Source: Parascedosporium putredinis (lineage: Eukaryota > Ascomycota > Sordariomycetes > Microascales > Microascaceae). Taken from it: DNA of 64,000 nucleotides. A model generated the notes under the pieces. It was not told the DNA's origin. It saw only the letters and a program-made list of their open reading frames with translations, and did not search any database. Below, in pieces: positions 50,372-61,685 of this stretch (positions are counted from its first letter, which is position 1; each line of letters begins with the position of its first letter). The stretch lies in assembly GCA_949357655.1 (NCBI GenBank), contig CASHTG010000001.1, forward strand, positions 4,030,001 through 4,094,000, written 5' to 3'. A program made the position numbers and the translations under genes.

Positions 50372-52785
50372 AAGACTTTTCGGCGCTCGGCGTTGCTATC
50401 GGTACCGGTTTTGGGTCTTTGCCGCAGTACGCGACAGGAACAGGTGGCGCATAAAGCCGCAGCAAGTCCATTTTCGCTGCCCGTCTTGGCTACCCATCCG
50501 GAGTGAAGCTTCCCATCCATCACCTTTGACCATCGCCCCCAACCGGCTTCCGGTGCTTCGTTTACCCTTATTCCCCAAAGAGACCGGTAATGGTGCCTTC
50601 GCGTAGGGCATCGTGATCGATCTGTCGGAGCGTTTTAGCCACCCCCAAAAAGGATATCACATAGCGACTGTACAATATAAGGTATATTTATTTGACGCAC
50701 CAAGTATCTCGCCGGTCCTAAAACATCGCAGAGCGCTTATTTTCGACACATTTACATCTGGCGGCGGCGTATAGCGACTCCACAACTTTATACACCCAGC
50801 CTCAAGCGCAGGGCAGTATACCTAGCGGCACTTCACTCATGCTGGGTGTATCCCGGGCGTCCAATATTACCTCGCCGACCAACGAAGCGACGCGCTCTCT
50901 GAGCCACCCTAAAAGCGGGTATTGGATTAGGTGGACCTACGGTTGCTGGTTCGTCACAGGGGAGGGGAGAAGGTATATGAGAAGATTACCAACGAAAAGC
51001 GAAGCCCTCCTTCCAAGGAAAAACACAGATTCTCTTTTGTTGTCTTTTTTATTATTCATTTTTTTTTTTTTAGAATGGTATAGGCATGTGGAGAGCCTAG
51101 GATTGGACATACAGGATTGCGTAGAGGTTATGGACATGGACATGGACATGGAAATGACGGCGGCGAAAAGAAACACACTTAGAGAGAGTGGTCATATACA
51201 TGTTGTCCTCACAGCTTTGAAAGGCATTGCGTTTTGTCGAAGGCAGGGTTTTGCATCTCAGTTGCGGTGGGGGTTCCAGGCTTTGGTCAATATCGTGTTA
51301 CTCGGTGCTTGTATCATGGGCAGAGGCTGGGCATGGCGTTTCATCAAATTTTCTCTCCCTCCCAAGATGAATTCTTTTTGACTATTTTTCGTGATTCATT
51401 CAAGTTCGTGTAACAAGGAACGAGGTGGGTGCAGGGACGATGGCAGGGCAAGACTCTATATGGAAGCGAGTTGATATGGCACTAGAGCCCCCTTCACTCT
51501 TCACCATTACTGTTTATCCCGTATGCTCGACGAAAACGTCTCTATTGTGCTGATACGGAAACCAGTGCTAGCATGGGAAATCAAGGCGCTGGCCAGGTCA
51601 ATTTGCTTGATTGCGCCAGGGTTCACTCGGTTTGGTCTCCGCCTGTGAACCTCTGATCTTACGCAAGGCCCCGGGGCTCCCTGTGCCCGTGTTGCATAGA
51701 GGTTTTCTTCCCCATAGAGATGAGCGGACGGACCGAGATATTCATCGACCCTTGAAGATTTATGTTTAAATTCCTATTCCGGATTTAATTAGGATGATCT
51801 CTACACGAGGATTCGGGATAGTTCGTGAGGAGGACGACTTTGCCTCGTCCCAACCCTTTATTTTCAGTTTCATGGCTGCCTACCGTCTCGATGTGTGGGT
51901 AGTTGAGGGGACGGGCGATGGCCGCTCTCTCTTAGACATCTCCTGGAAGACACCTGATATCGAGGGAATGGCTTACGGTTGATCTGCTTCATGTACTTCA
52001 CAACATGGCTGGTTTTGCTGTGAGCCACAGGGTCCTCGGCAACATCAATGATGGATTGTCTTGTCGAACCTGTTTGTGCACCCTTGCTCAACGTACGTGT
52101 TATCGCGCAAGGGTCCCTCTGTTTTACTACTGCCTTCTTTATTTTTATTTTATTATTATTATTATAATTCTTCTTATTATTACCTTTATCCTTTCCCCCT
52201 TGTTTCCTCACTTGTCTATTGCAAAGTAGATTGTATCTGAGCCCCGGCAAGCAACACGAGCCCATCTTATCCAGCCCCATGTTGGAGTGTGGTCGTGTTG
52301 TCAACGACCCGCATTGACTTGAACGAATGGCAGTGCAGGCCAGCCCAGCTTTGCATATGGAGCTCTGCTGCCTCAGCCTCCCCTCCCTCCTCTGCATGCA
52401 TGCATGGATCTGACCGTCCCTCCCTCTTTCTCTGTTGTTCCTCTTCCTTCGTAATGGTTGAATGAAAGAAAAGAGGGGAGCAGTGCACTTTTCATGAATT
52501 TGTTCCTTTTCTCCAAGGCGTTTCTTTTTCCATGCGAATTGTACACTAGCTCTTCCGAACCTAACTAGGAATCGCGAGCATTTGGTAGGCGCTAGGGAGG
52601 AAGCGCGAGGCCGAGGACAATTCGACATCACGGTGCGCCTCCTCCCTAAAGGAGGCAATTAGCAGACGACACCACGACGACACGCCCAACCCCCGTCTTC
52701 CCGAGCGAAATCCCGATATCACGCGGCCCGGACCCCAGCTAAATACTAGGCCCCATCCTCGCCGCCGTTCGTCGGAAATATAATA
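50372..52785. other. Intergenic region, nucleotidyltransferase to BTB-like gene
   Basis: This holds the 3' flank of the nucleotidyltransferase gene and the promoter of the next gene. A small (GGACAT)3 repeat lies at 51133-51150 and a T-rich stretch with ATT repeats at 52140-52200. No supported gene. Confidence 0.5.
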
Positions 52786-55694
52786 ATGAGCGACTCCGGG
52801 ACCTCTTCGAGCGCGGAACCGAGCTTGCCGCTTTACACCTCTGCCCCGGCATCTCCACAAGGCGACCAAGCAAGCGAACCCGTGCCACTCGACCAAGCAC
52901 CCGTACAAGACTCGGTCCCGACGCCAACGGAAACGAAGGGGGCGCCAAGCAACCCCCGACTCGCACCCGACCACGTGATGGGAAACCCGTCGTCAGTTCC
53001 ACGCCGGATGAGAACAGGAGGCGCCTGAGAGCCCTCATGTCTGGAGTCAAGTGGGCCGCTGTAGAGAGCGACCCGCTCAGCGAGGCCTACGCCGCGTTCC
53101 AGGCCGTCGCGGCGGACTGCCGGGTTCTGTGTGACGCCATTGTCGATTTCGAGGTGAAGAAGCGCCTTGGCACCAAAAGTAAACGGGACGGGTGGCCAGG
53201 CGGGGGCGGACGGCCGGGAAGCCAAACAACCCCGTGGCCATCTCCAGTGGCTGGGTGGCGACGGTGCTGGAGAGGTCGCCGGCCCTGATGGAAGTGAGGG
53301 ATTGGAGGGATACCCTTGGGCGACTGACGGGGAGGTACCGCAATAGCATTGACAGCGGCGAGGATATGGCTCGGACTCCGAGTCCGAGAAGGGCTCCACG
53401 TCGCCCAGCAAGGATAATAATGCTACGAATGTAAGTCTTTTTCTAATGCCATGCATGCCTATTTCTTAGGTTGGCGAAACCACCACCCGGCTCTGAAAAC
53501 TCAACAGGTGCGCGCATGGGTTGTTAACTTTTCATGGCTAGCCTGGGTCTTCGGCGTTTCTCGAGCTGGAGTATGGCACGGTGCAATCTGCCTGGTCGCA
53601 TATTGACAAGCTCCTGAATTTCCGGGAGACGGAGCCTGCCGACGAAGAAGCCGCGGCGCAGAAACTCTCCCGTCAGTCCACCGGGGTGCGGTCTGAGTTG
53701 AGCATCGAGGAACCTCCCAAGCCACTTGCAGACTTTGCTGGCGCGGTGGCGGATGAGGCGACGTTGCGGGCCCCGGACCGTCCCGACGACAGCCTGCCAA
53801 GGCAGAGGGCCCCTAAAGCAGAGAGGCCAATCACTGAGAGGTACGACATATCTACACGGGGAGACACCATCCTCGAGTTCCCCGTGATTCCTGGTGAGGG
53901 CACTCCCGTCGCCGGATCCCTGCCGCGGCGGCGCAGGGCGAGCTTTAGGGTGTCGTCGCACATCCTCTCCGAGGTATCGCCCGTGTTCGCCCAGCTGTTT
54001 AGCAAGACGTCCCTGGGCGGGCGCAGGCGGGACGAGGATTTCCAGGGCCCGTACCCGCGGGCCCGGGGCGAGTTCAACATGGACGGGCTGCAGGTCAAGG
54101 TGTACCGGATGCCGCCTCTCAACCCGCGGGAGATTAGCCCGCTCGAGATACTGCTCCACGCCGCGCACATGCATAACGCGCAGGTGCCGCGGGCCATCGA
54201 CTTTGAGAGGTTCGTGACCATTGCGGAGCTGTGCTACCGGCTGCAGTGTACCTCGCCGCTTGAAGTCTTTGTTGAGATGCGCTGGCTCCCGGACTGGGTG
54301 CACATGGGGACCGAGGCCATGCCCGACGGCCTGCTGCTCATCAGCTACGTCTTTGGCAGCCGCGGGCTCTTCACGCGCATGACCAAGTCGGCCATCCTCA
54401 ACGTCGTGGGCGAGGAGGAGCTGTCCGACAAGCCGTGGCCCAAGGAGCTCAAGGACAAGCTTTGGGCGGTCCGCAGCGCCAAGATGGAGCAAGTGTACGC
54501 GTGCTGCGTCTCCACCATCCAAGAGTACCTGCGGCCCCCGCCCCGCCCCTTATGGGCCTCCCCGTCCCTGGCGGCGGCGTGTTACGGCGGGCTTCCATTT
54601 TCGACGAGCCCGCCCCGCCCACGAGCTCCTCTCACGGATCGTGGCGGACCTCGTCGTACACGAGCACCGTCGTACCCCGCCGCGGTCGTTCGTCTCGAGC
54701 GCCCCGCGCTGCCCCAAGGGCAGCCACGAGTGCGACGCGGCGAACCTCGGGTACTTGATGATGGTGATGTCCGAGATGCAGCTCTTACCCATCATCATGA
54801 ACCCGGCCGTCCTCTCCCACCTCAGCGAACCCGGGTCCGGCGCCGCCCTCGCGCTGCCGCGGCGGAGCTTGGCGCAGCTCGTGCGGATGCTGCAGACGAT
54901 TCCGGGACCGCCGAACCCCGTGCACAAGGGCGTGTGCGATCCCATCCCGGCGTTCCGGGCGTCCGTGATTGATATATACAATAGCCTGTCGGGCCTCACG
55001 CTGTTCGACGTCACGGGGAAGCACGGCTACGTTCTATCGAGGGAATACGCTACGACGCCGCAGAGCGGTTTCTTCCGCCCGCCCCTCTCGGCCGAGGCAC
55101 CCTCGGCCACGCTGCCCCTTGTGGGCGCGCACTCGATCCCCGAGGGCGTCATGCTGGGTCTCCTGCGCCAGCTCAGCGTCGTGCACGACATTAGCGCCTT
55201 GGCGATGGCGAACAAGAGCTTCTACGCCACGTATAAAAAGTACGAGTGCACCCTCCGAGGCGGCGCGCCCAACCACCTGGCCACCGCGTCGGCGACCGCT
55301 GCAGTCCATCGAGCCACGGTGAGCGTGGACAACGGCACCCTCGACGGCGACGATGACGACGACTCGGACCTCGGGCCGTCCGTGCCCTTGGAGCAGATCC
55401 TCACCGAGGAAGAAGCCCGGAGGATCCTCTGGCCAGAGGCTCCGCCGCGGAGCCCTCCGCCCAGCGCTGCCCCCGCAGACCGCAGGAGCACCACGCCGGT
55501 CCTCGTCACGACGCCGCCGGAGGGGTGCCGCCCCCGAGGGCTCGAGGGAGAAGTTTAGGGCCGGGGACGGTTTCTTCACCGAGGAGAAGATGCTGTGCGT
55601 GGTGGATACCAAGCAGCTTACCGTCGAGCATGATAGGTATGTTGGGATGCACAAGGAGCAGAGCATCGAGGGTACTCGTCAAGGTTGGATCTAG
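52786..55694 (+). CDS. Large BTB/POZ-like protein of unknown function, several indels
   Basis: ATG 52786 starts a disordered Pro/Ser-rich N-terminus (MSDSGTSSSAEPSLPLYTSA). A likely coiled or helical stretch follows, with SGVKWAAVESDPLSEAYAAF and CRVLCDAIVDFEVKKRL. An acidic Ser-rich segment near 53360-53430 ends at an intron 53431-53541 (gtaagt...ctag, gttaac branch). The second exon holds FLELEYGTVQSAWSHIDKLL, then GDTILEFPVIPGEG and RASFRVSSHILSEVSPVFAQ. This pattern is typical of fungal BTB-like domains, in which a protein is held as a partner-binding dimer. ISPLEILLHAAHMHN and an all-helical continuation follow. The C-terminal half includes SHECDAANLGYLMMVMSEMQ, and the end is VDTKQLTVEHDRYVGMHKEQ to TAG 55692-55694. 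Lesions are at A3 52983-52985, in 53200-53350, in the C-rich stretch 54526-54625 (probably two) and at C5 55531-55535. The repaired length is about 930 residues. The BTB call is by pattern only. Confidence 0.65.
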
Positions 55695-57569
55695 GAGTGC
55701 TTCGCCCTCTCCCCCCTTGTACTTTTTCTTTCTCTTTCATTTTCCTCATCCTGCCTGGGTGGGGGTGGTTTTTTTTGGGACTATACTGGATATCTTTCCT
55801 TTGGAGTATATTGGGGATTACGGCCACGAATCCTGTCGGTTACTGGTTAATGGCATGGATTAGGATCAAGGTTTTTGCCTTTGCTTTATCGGGCGTTTGT
55901 TTGGGACGGAAACTGGGAACCAGCTTGACATGTGTACATGACGATCGCATAGATATCCTGGATATTGCAACCAATGGAGAACATGACTCTTTTTCCACTG
56001 TCTATTTACTCCTTGTCTCCTTTTATAACCTTCCTTTTCCCCACGAGTTCGGTGGCCGACACGAGAGGTCCAAAAGACGTACTTCCCTGCCCTCCGGCGC
56101 CGGACCCGGCACAAACGCCGGTGATGGAAAGTGGGAAAATGGGTATCTACGAAGCGTCGCGCGCTATGCGCCCGCTCTTGCCAAGCTCCTCGGCTCAGTC
56201 GATAGGACAAGCTCGGGGATATGAGTGATTGTGTGTGTGGGGGTGGGGGTGGAGGGGATTGCTATGTGTGTGTGTGATCTATTTCTCGACGAAACCCAAG
56301 ACGATTACTCTCGCCAAACAACCGTATGAGAAGCGCGCCTAACATATATGTTACCCTGAGAGCTAGGGCCGGACCAACGAACTGGGGTGATTCATAGCTT
56401 TCCAGCTTTCCGTGTTCCGTCAAAGTACCTTTTTCGCTCTACCCAGAGAGAGAAGGAGGGGAAAGCGGAAAGGGGAAAGAGGGAACCTGATGCCGCATTC
56501 AATCAGGCAGGAACAACCCCGCCACGAAATTTCAGGCTTGCCAAAGTCACTGCCTGACGGGAAGTCTCCGAAGAAAGGACCATTCGCAACTACGATCCAT
56601 TCGGTGCGCGAAATCGCAACGGACGATCGAGACCCACCGGGAAGCTAATACTGGGTAGCGGGAAGACGAGGCAGGAAGGCACCAGTGCAGGAGCGGGAGC
56701 AGGGGCAGGAGCTAGAAGCAGGAGCAGGAGTGGGCAAGGCGACGGCGGACCGAACAAAGAAAAACGAGAGAAAAAGAAGAAGAGCAAGAAGCGGAGCGGA
56801 AATGAAAAGACAGGACTATTATTATCTGGTAGGCATAGATCGATCTCTCGTCTTTTGGCCCACGCCTGTTACGTCAAAGTCTAGGTTTTAAAGGTTTTTT
56901 TAAGACGGCGCATGTCAGCATTGAAGCTTCAAGACCCGGGTGAGGGGGCGTGTGAGAGAAATCTCTTTTTCGCCTCTTTCCAACGAAAGGAAATCAGCTC
57001 CGAGCAACGCCCCGCCCATGGTTGTTGGCCTGATACTTGGGTTTTCATTCCTTCCAAGTACCCCCTCTATGCTGTCTTGTACTGGCTCTCCAGCACTGGC
57101 CGCGCGAGGCAATCTTGCAGAATCACAAGGCACGGGGTGGGCTAAGGGGAAAGCCAAAGAAAAAAGAGCAAAAAAGAAAGAAAGAAAGAAAGAAAGTCGC
57201 CCCACTGACTCATTCTTGGTCACTGTCACAGACCCGGATTTGGTTAAATGGCACAAAGGCACAGCCCCGCGTTTTCTCTTTGGGCGCTTCGGGTGGGTTG
57301 ATGCTGATGCTGATGGATGATGGAGGGGAGCGAGAAGCAGGGTGCCCACCCCTCCCACAGAAGCCTGGTCGTAAATAAACCCGTGCCACAAAAAACAACA
57401 AAACCCCGCGCCCGTCCTGGTCTCGACTTCCGTGGCACTAAAACAAGTTCAAAAACCACACTTCCGACCAAGCCTTACCTTTTCTCTCCCTCCCTCCTCA
57501 TCGACTCTTCTTCCATCACCACACACACACACATAACTAGAAGCAAAGACTTCACGCTCCAGAAAATAT
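55695..57569. promoter_or_regulatory. Intergenic region and eIF1A promoter/leader
   Basis: A TG-rich tract lies near 56229-56275, a GGAGCA-type hexamer repeat at 56683-56735, and an (AAAG)n tract at 57174-57196. CT-rich leader sequence with CACACACA at 57520-57533 lies just before the eIF1A ATG. No other gene is supported. Confidence 0.45.
56683..56735. repeat. Imperfect GGAGCA hexamer repeat
   Basis: About eight degenerate copies of GGAGCA/GGGGCA. The minus strand reads Pro-Ala repeats in a chance open frame. Confidence 0.85.
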
Positions 57570-58416
57570 GCCTAAGAACAAGGGAAAGGTATGTTGTTCT
57601 TCAATTTTTCTCCCCTCGCCATTGCAGCCTCCCCTGCTATTCCTGTCGTTTCCTTCGCCTCTGTGCCGATGACGCCCTTTGCCTCGTTGCCCCTCATCTC
57701 ATCGCGCGCGCTGTTACCCCTCCCCGCCTTCCATTCTAGGCACCTCTTTCCGTGGGCCACCGAACACACGAAAGACGGTCTGCACATAATTTTCATCCGA
57801 GTCATCTATTGAATATAGAAGAGATTTAAATAAAAACCCCCAAGAGAGATTTCATCCTGATCAAAGCTAATTTCTTTTTGTTTCCAAATAGGGTGGTAAG
57901 AACAGGCGCAGGGGAAAGAACGAGGCCGACAACGAGAAGCGTGAGCTCGTCTTCAAGGAGGATGGCCAGGAGTATGCTCAGGTCGTCAAGATGTTGGGCA
58001 ACGGCCGCCTAGAGGCTCAGTGCATGGATGGTGTCCGAAGACTCGGAAACATCCGAGGAAGTAAGTCTAGCCTTTTCGCGTTTTGATTATTGTTTGGTGC
58101 TCGCTAACCACCGCAAACCCCTCCCTCAGAGCTCCGAAAGAAGGTCTGGATCAACCAGGGCGATATCATCCTCCTGTCTCTTCGAGACTACCAGGACAAC
58201 AAGGGAGACGTCATCCTCAAGTACACCGCCGACGAAGCCCGCTCTCTCAAGGCTTACGGAGAGCTCCCCGAGAACGCGAAGATCAACGAGACCGATACCT
58301 ACGGCGCCGAGGGCGACGGTGACTGCAACTTCGAGTTTGACGATGACCGTGACTCCGATTCGGACTCTTCCGATGACAACGTTGGCGCCAAGGATATCGA
58401 GATTGACGATATCTAG
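57570..58416 (+). CDS. TIF11: Translation initiation factor eIF1A
   Basis: eIF1A binds the 40S subunit near the A site and promotes scanning and start-codon choice in the cytosol. Exons are 57570-57590, 57892-58060 and 58130-58416 with introns 57591-57891 (301 nt) and 58061-58129. The protein is 158 residues: MPKNKGKGGKNRRRGKNEAD (basic tail), then the OB fold with ELVFKEDGQEYAQVVKMLGN, CMDGVRRLGNIRGKLRKKVW and GDIILLSLRDYQDNKGDVIL. A helical part and an acidic tail follow (DDDRDSDSDSSDDNVGAKDI), ending in IEIDDI. This C-terminal motif is the conserved eIF5B-binding end. The frame is intact. The first exon codes for only seven residues, as the basic tail is split after MPKNKGK. Confidence 0.97.
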
Positions 58417-59739
58417 ACGCCTAGTCATGGCGCGGGTCGTTTTATACGGTTCGCCGGGAAATTGAAATCAAGGGCCTCACTTCCTCCTCTTTGCCTCATC
58501 TCGGCCTCCTTGATACGTTTCGCCACCCACACCTCCACACGAAGAAATGAATTCTTTTTTTTTCCTCACGCGGGCTTGTGCCAGCCGTGTACGATACTCT
58601 CTCCGGCTTCACCCTATAGCGATACCAAGAATCGGGATGTGTTTTGCAACAGTGGGGGTTGTTGAGAAGCGTCTATCCCCAACAGCGACCAAGGATTCCT
58701 CCCTCGTTACGCTTTGTCTTGTCCTTCCTTCTCCCCAACCGATCCGCCCTATCCGACCCCAAGGCTCGGCCACCCCCGGTGACCAGCTGTCTTCTCTCTC
58801 AAAATCCCCGAACCTTGGTTCCCGGATTTCCTCGACAGTTCCTTTGTGGACCGAGTCCCCTCCTCTCTCTTCCTTTTCTCATAATCTCGTGGTGGGAGAG
58901 ACGTCACGAGATTCCTCACGAATCTTATCCCTCTACATAGTTTTCGTAGGAAACATGCTTTAAAAAAACTTTGCTCAATTTTTTGGGATGTCTTGATCTT
59001 CTTTTCACTTCCCTCATCCTCTGACATAATAGCTTGTGACTTTGCCTTTTTTTCCAGAGAGAAAAACTTGAACTATCTCAAGGCCACCATCGGACGTGTC
59101 CTGGGCCTTGTGAGGAGAAAGTTGCCACTTTTCGCCTGAAGATTTGCGTTGCCAACATCGGCGGGGACGGATGATGGCGTACTGTTTTAAACAGCAACAC
59201 CGTTGATGCCTCCCCATGCCGCGTAATCACTGCCCAAGTTCTGTCCTCCTTTCTTTTTAGCTCCTCGTAGGGACCGAGTTCCTGTGTTGGCTCGCTTGAC
59301 TTTCCTGCTCATGTTCCCCTACTTTCCAAACTTCATGTCCAACTCCTGTCCCCTTCACCCTTTATCCGCCTCGTTCTCAAAGCCCTAGTTCCACTTGACT
59401 CTGGCTTTTACAACCGGGGCTGCTGTCGCCCAAAATACAAAACGAGGCCCTCCGCCGTCAGCTTAAGAGTTCATCGGTAGGTATGAGCCTCCTTTGTTCG
59501 CGTAGTCTTTAGTTGTTTTTCCCGTTCCAGAGTGGCAAGCCGTTTTTGAACCACTGCACCGTTCTTGGGACCACTCTGCCACTCTTCTCATCACTTAGAC
59601 ACATTTCCCTCCATGGCCTTCAGCACCGCGTCTACAAGTCGAGTCGTGACACTCATCACGCTCATACGACCCATCCGTCTACGCCTCTTCTCACATGCTT
59701 GGCGTGATATCTATTCATACACAGATTGAATGAAATTGA
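58417..59739. other. Intergenic region between convergent eIF1A and LAS17
   Basis: This holds the 3' flanks of both genes. It is T- and C-rich on the plus strand, and the open frames have no family resemblance. No terminator-like structure is needed or evident for these polymerase II genes. Confidence 0.5.
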
Positions 59740-61685
59740 CTACCAGTCGTCGTCGTCGTCTTCGTCATCTGTTCACACATTGGCCTCACTGTTAGCAACT
59801 AGTACACTAATAAAGGGGACTCTGCGGAGAGAAAGAACATACCACTTTTGCTGACCTTCTCCTTCCTCTTCTGCAGAGCGGCGGCCAAGGCGTCAGCCAT
59901 GCTACCGTTGGCACCTGCGTGCGCCACTCCAGACGGCGGGAGACCACTTCCGTGGGGGCCTGTGTCACCAGCACCGGCGCCCACAGTGGCCCCGCTTCTG
60001 TCGCGGATTTGAGTCCTATCGACTTTTTGAGGCCGCCAATGCCACCGGCCTTCTGGATGCTGTCGAGAAGACCAGAACGCGAAGAGTCCGCGGGCAGGCT
60101 GGGGACGCCTGACGCATAGCCCGAGTCTCGGTTAGGCATTGGTGGTGGGGAGGCGGCGCGGCACCGCCAACCGCTGGTGCCGGGCCTGGCGGCGGCGGAG
60201 GTGGAGGGGCAGGTGGTGCGCTGGCTGAGGGGAGAGGGGGCGCTGCTGGTGGCGGGGAACAGGTCGGGGGCTCGGCGGGGACGAGCTTGTGAAGGTGGGG
60301 GTAGGGGCGGCGCCGGGGGCGGCGCGGGAGCGGCCGAGGCAGGCACTTTGGGTGGCAGGGGAGGCGGCGCGAACGACATGGGAGGTGGAACAGCGTGGAT
60401 GGGCTCCCTAGACGGCGGTGGCGGGGGACAGGCCCTCGACTGGGAGTTGGAGGGGCGGCCTGCCGCCAGGTAACGGAGGTGCAGACGCAGGGGCACCGAG
60501 CGCCGTCTTTGGTGGCCGTGGGGGAGGGGGAGCGGGGCCGGGGGTGGCGGGTACTGGCCGAGAAGAGCCCGCGTGCGCAAACTTGCCCGCGTCGGGTAGT
60601 GCTGGCGGGGCGTTGAATTTGGGTCGCGGAGGGGCGGGGGTTCGCTGGGAGGGGAGGGGGTCTCACGGCTGGTTCTACGCGACCGGGACGTCTTGAAGGG
60701 GCGGGGCGGGAGGTAGGCCACGACGGGTAGCAGACCCCGAGCCGGGGAGTTCGGATCGCTCCGAGGGAGCTGGAGGTGGTGGAGGGGCCTGGAGTGGCCA
60801 TTGGTAGCGGCCGGGGAGGCGCTTTGTTGCTGGCGCTGGGCTAGCTGCTCTTCACGGAGAAAGTCAATAATGAATTCCTGGTTGTCCTTGATGAAATCAT
60901 CCGTTAAGCCCTTTGACCTCAAATCGTGGCCAAAATTTTCTCGCCACCTGGGGTCGAAGGCGTTGAGCAGGGCGAATTCGTCTACCCTAGACACATCGGT
61001 AGTGCTGCCCGACGATAGGCGTGATCGGTGATTGTGCAAAGGGGACAGGGCCCCGCCAGGCGAATCGGGGGCGTGGGGGCAGAGGAATGGCGGTGTCCGC
61101 CAAAGATGCTACCGAGGCCAAACAAGCCGTGCTTCTGGGCAGGTTGGCCGTTTCCGCCAAAGGGGTTGCCTTCGTTGCGCGGCTCGCGTGCTTCTCGCGG
61201 TGCTGCATCTTTTGAGAAAGAGGGCAGCCTCCTTCTCGTCGACGAAGGAGAGGCCGGCGAGACAATCCTCAATCTCGAAGCTGTGGAAAAAGGTTCGGTC
61301 TTGGTTGTAAGTCCAGGTGTCAAAGATCTCTTGATCCCAGAGAACCCCTCGGTTCGCAGGCTGTTTTGTCGCATTGTCAGTCAGATGGGCTGGGCGTTGT
61401 TTCTAGCGATGATAAGGTTCCAACAACACAGAGGGCGGAGGAAGAAGAGGGGATAGGGGAGGGGAAATGGCGTACGGAAATGTCAACCAGCTTCAGCCAA
61501 TACGTATTGCCAACGAGATCGTTCGCCAGCACAACAGCCCCTTGTAATCCAGTGTAGGTCCATTTGGAACGGTTGGGGTAGGCGACGTAGAGTCTGGCTA
61601 CGCCGACAGCCTGAATCTTGTTGGATTGCTTGGGCACCACCCTCTTCACCGTCGCCTTGTCGTCTTCATTCAGAATAGACACCAT
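59740..61685 (-). CDS. LAS17: Las17/WASP actin-nucleation-promoting factor, several indels
   Basis: Las17/WASP activates the Arp2/3 complex at endocytic sites and hyphal tips. ATG 61685 opens exon 1 (to 61476), which encodes the WH1 domain: SILNEDDKATVKRVVPKQSN, VARLYVAYPNRSKWTYTGLQ, GAVVLANDLVGNTYWLKLVD. After an intron 61475-61361 the WH1 domain continues with NRGVLWDQEIFDTWTYNQDR and FFHSFEIEDCLAGLSFVDEK. Then come GNGQPAQKHGLFGLGSIFGG and FALLNAFDPRWRENFGHDLR, a long poly-proline region, a WH2-like segment LLDSIQKAGGIGGLKK, and ADALAAALQKRKEKVSKS. An intron 59842-59769 precedes a tiny last exon (59768-59740) that encodes the acidic end DDEDDDDDW with the terminal Trp needed for Arp2/3 binding. 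Frame lesions lie near 61215, 61155 and 61067-61071 (G5), in the proline region, and at T5 60024-60028 (plus-strand letters). The repaired length is about 585 residues. Confidence 0.9.

Noticed and set aside
53524..54522. Minus-strand open frame of 332 codons opposite the BTB-like gene
   Set aside because: Antisense shadow of a GC-rich coding region. The sense strand has the consistent protein-like reading.
60016..60801. Alternative minus-strand frame through the LAS17 proline region
   Set aside because: C-rich DNA gives Pro/Arg/Ala-rich readings in all frames. WH1, WH2-like and acidic parts on both sides fix the gene, and the exact frame inside cannot be decided.
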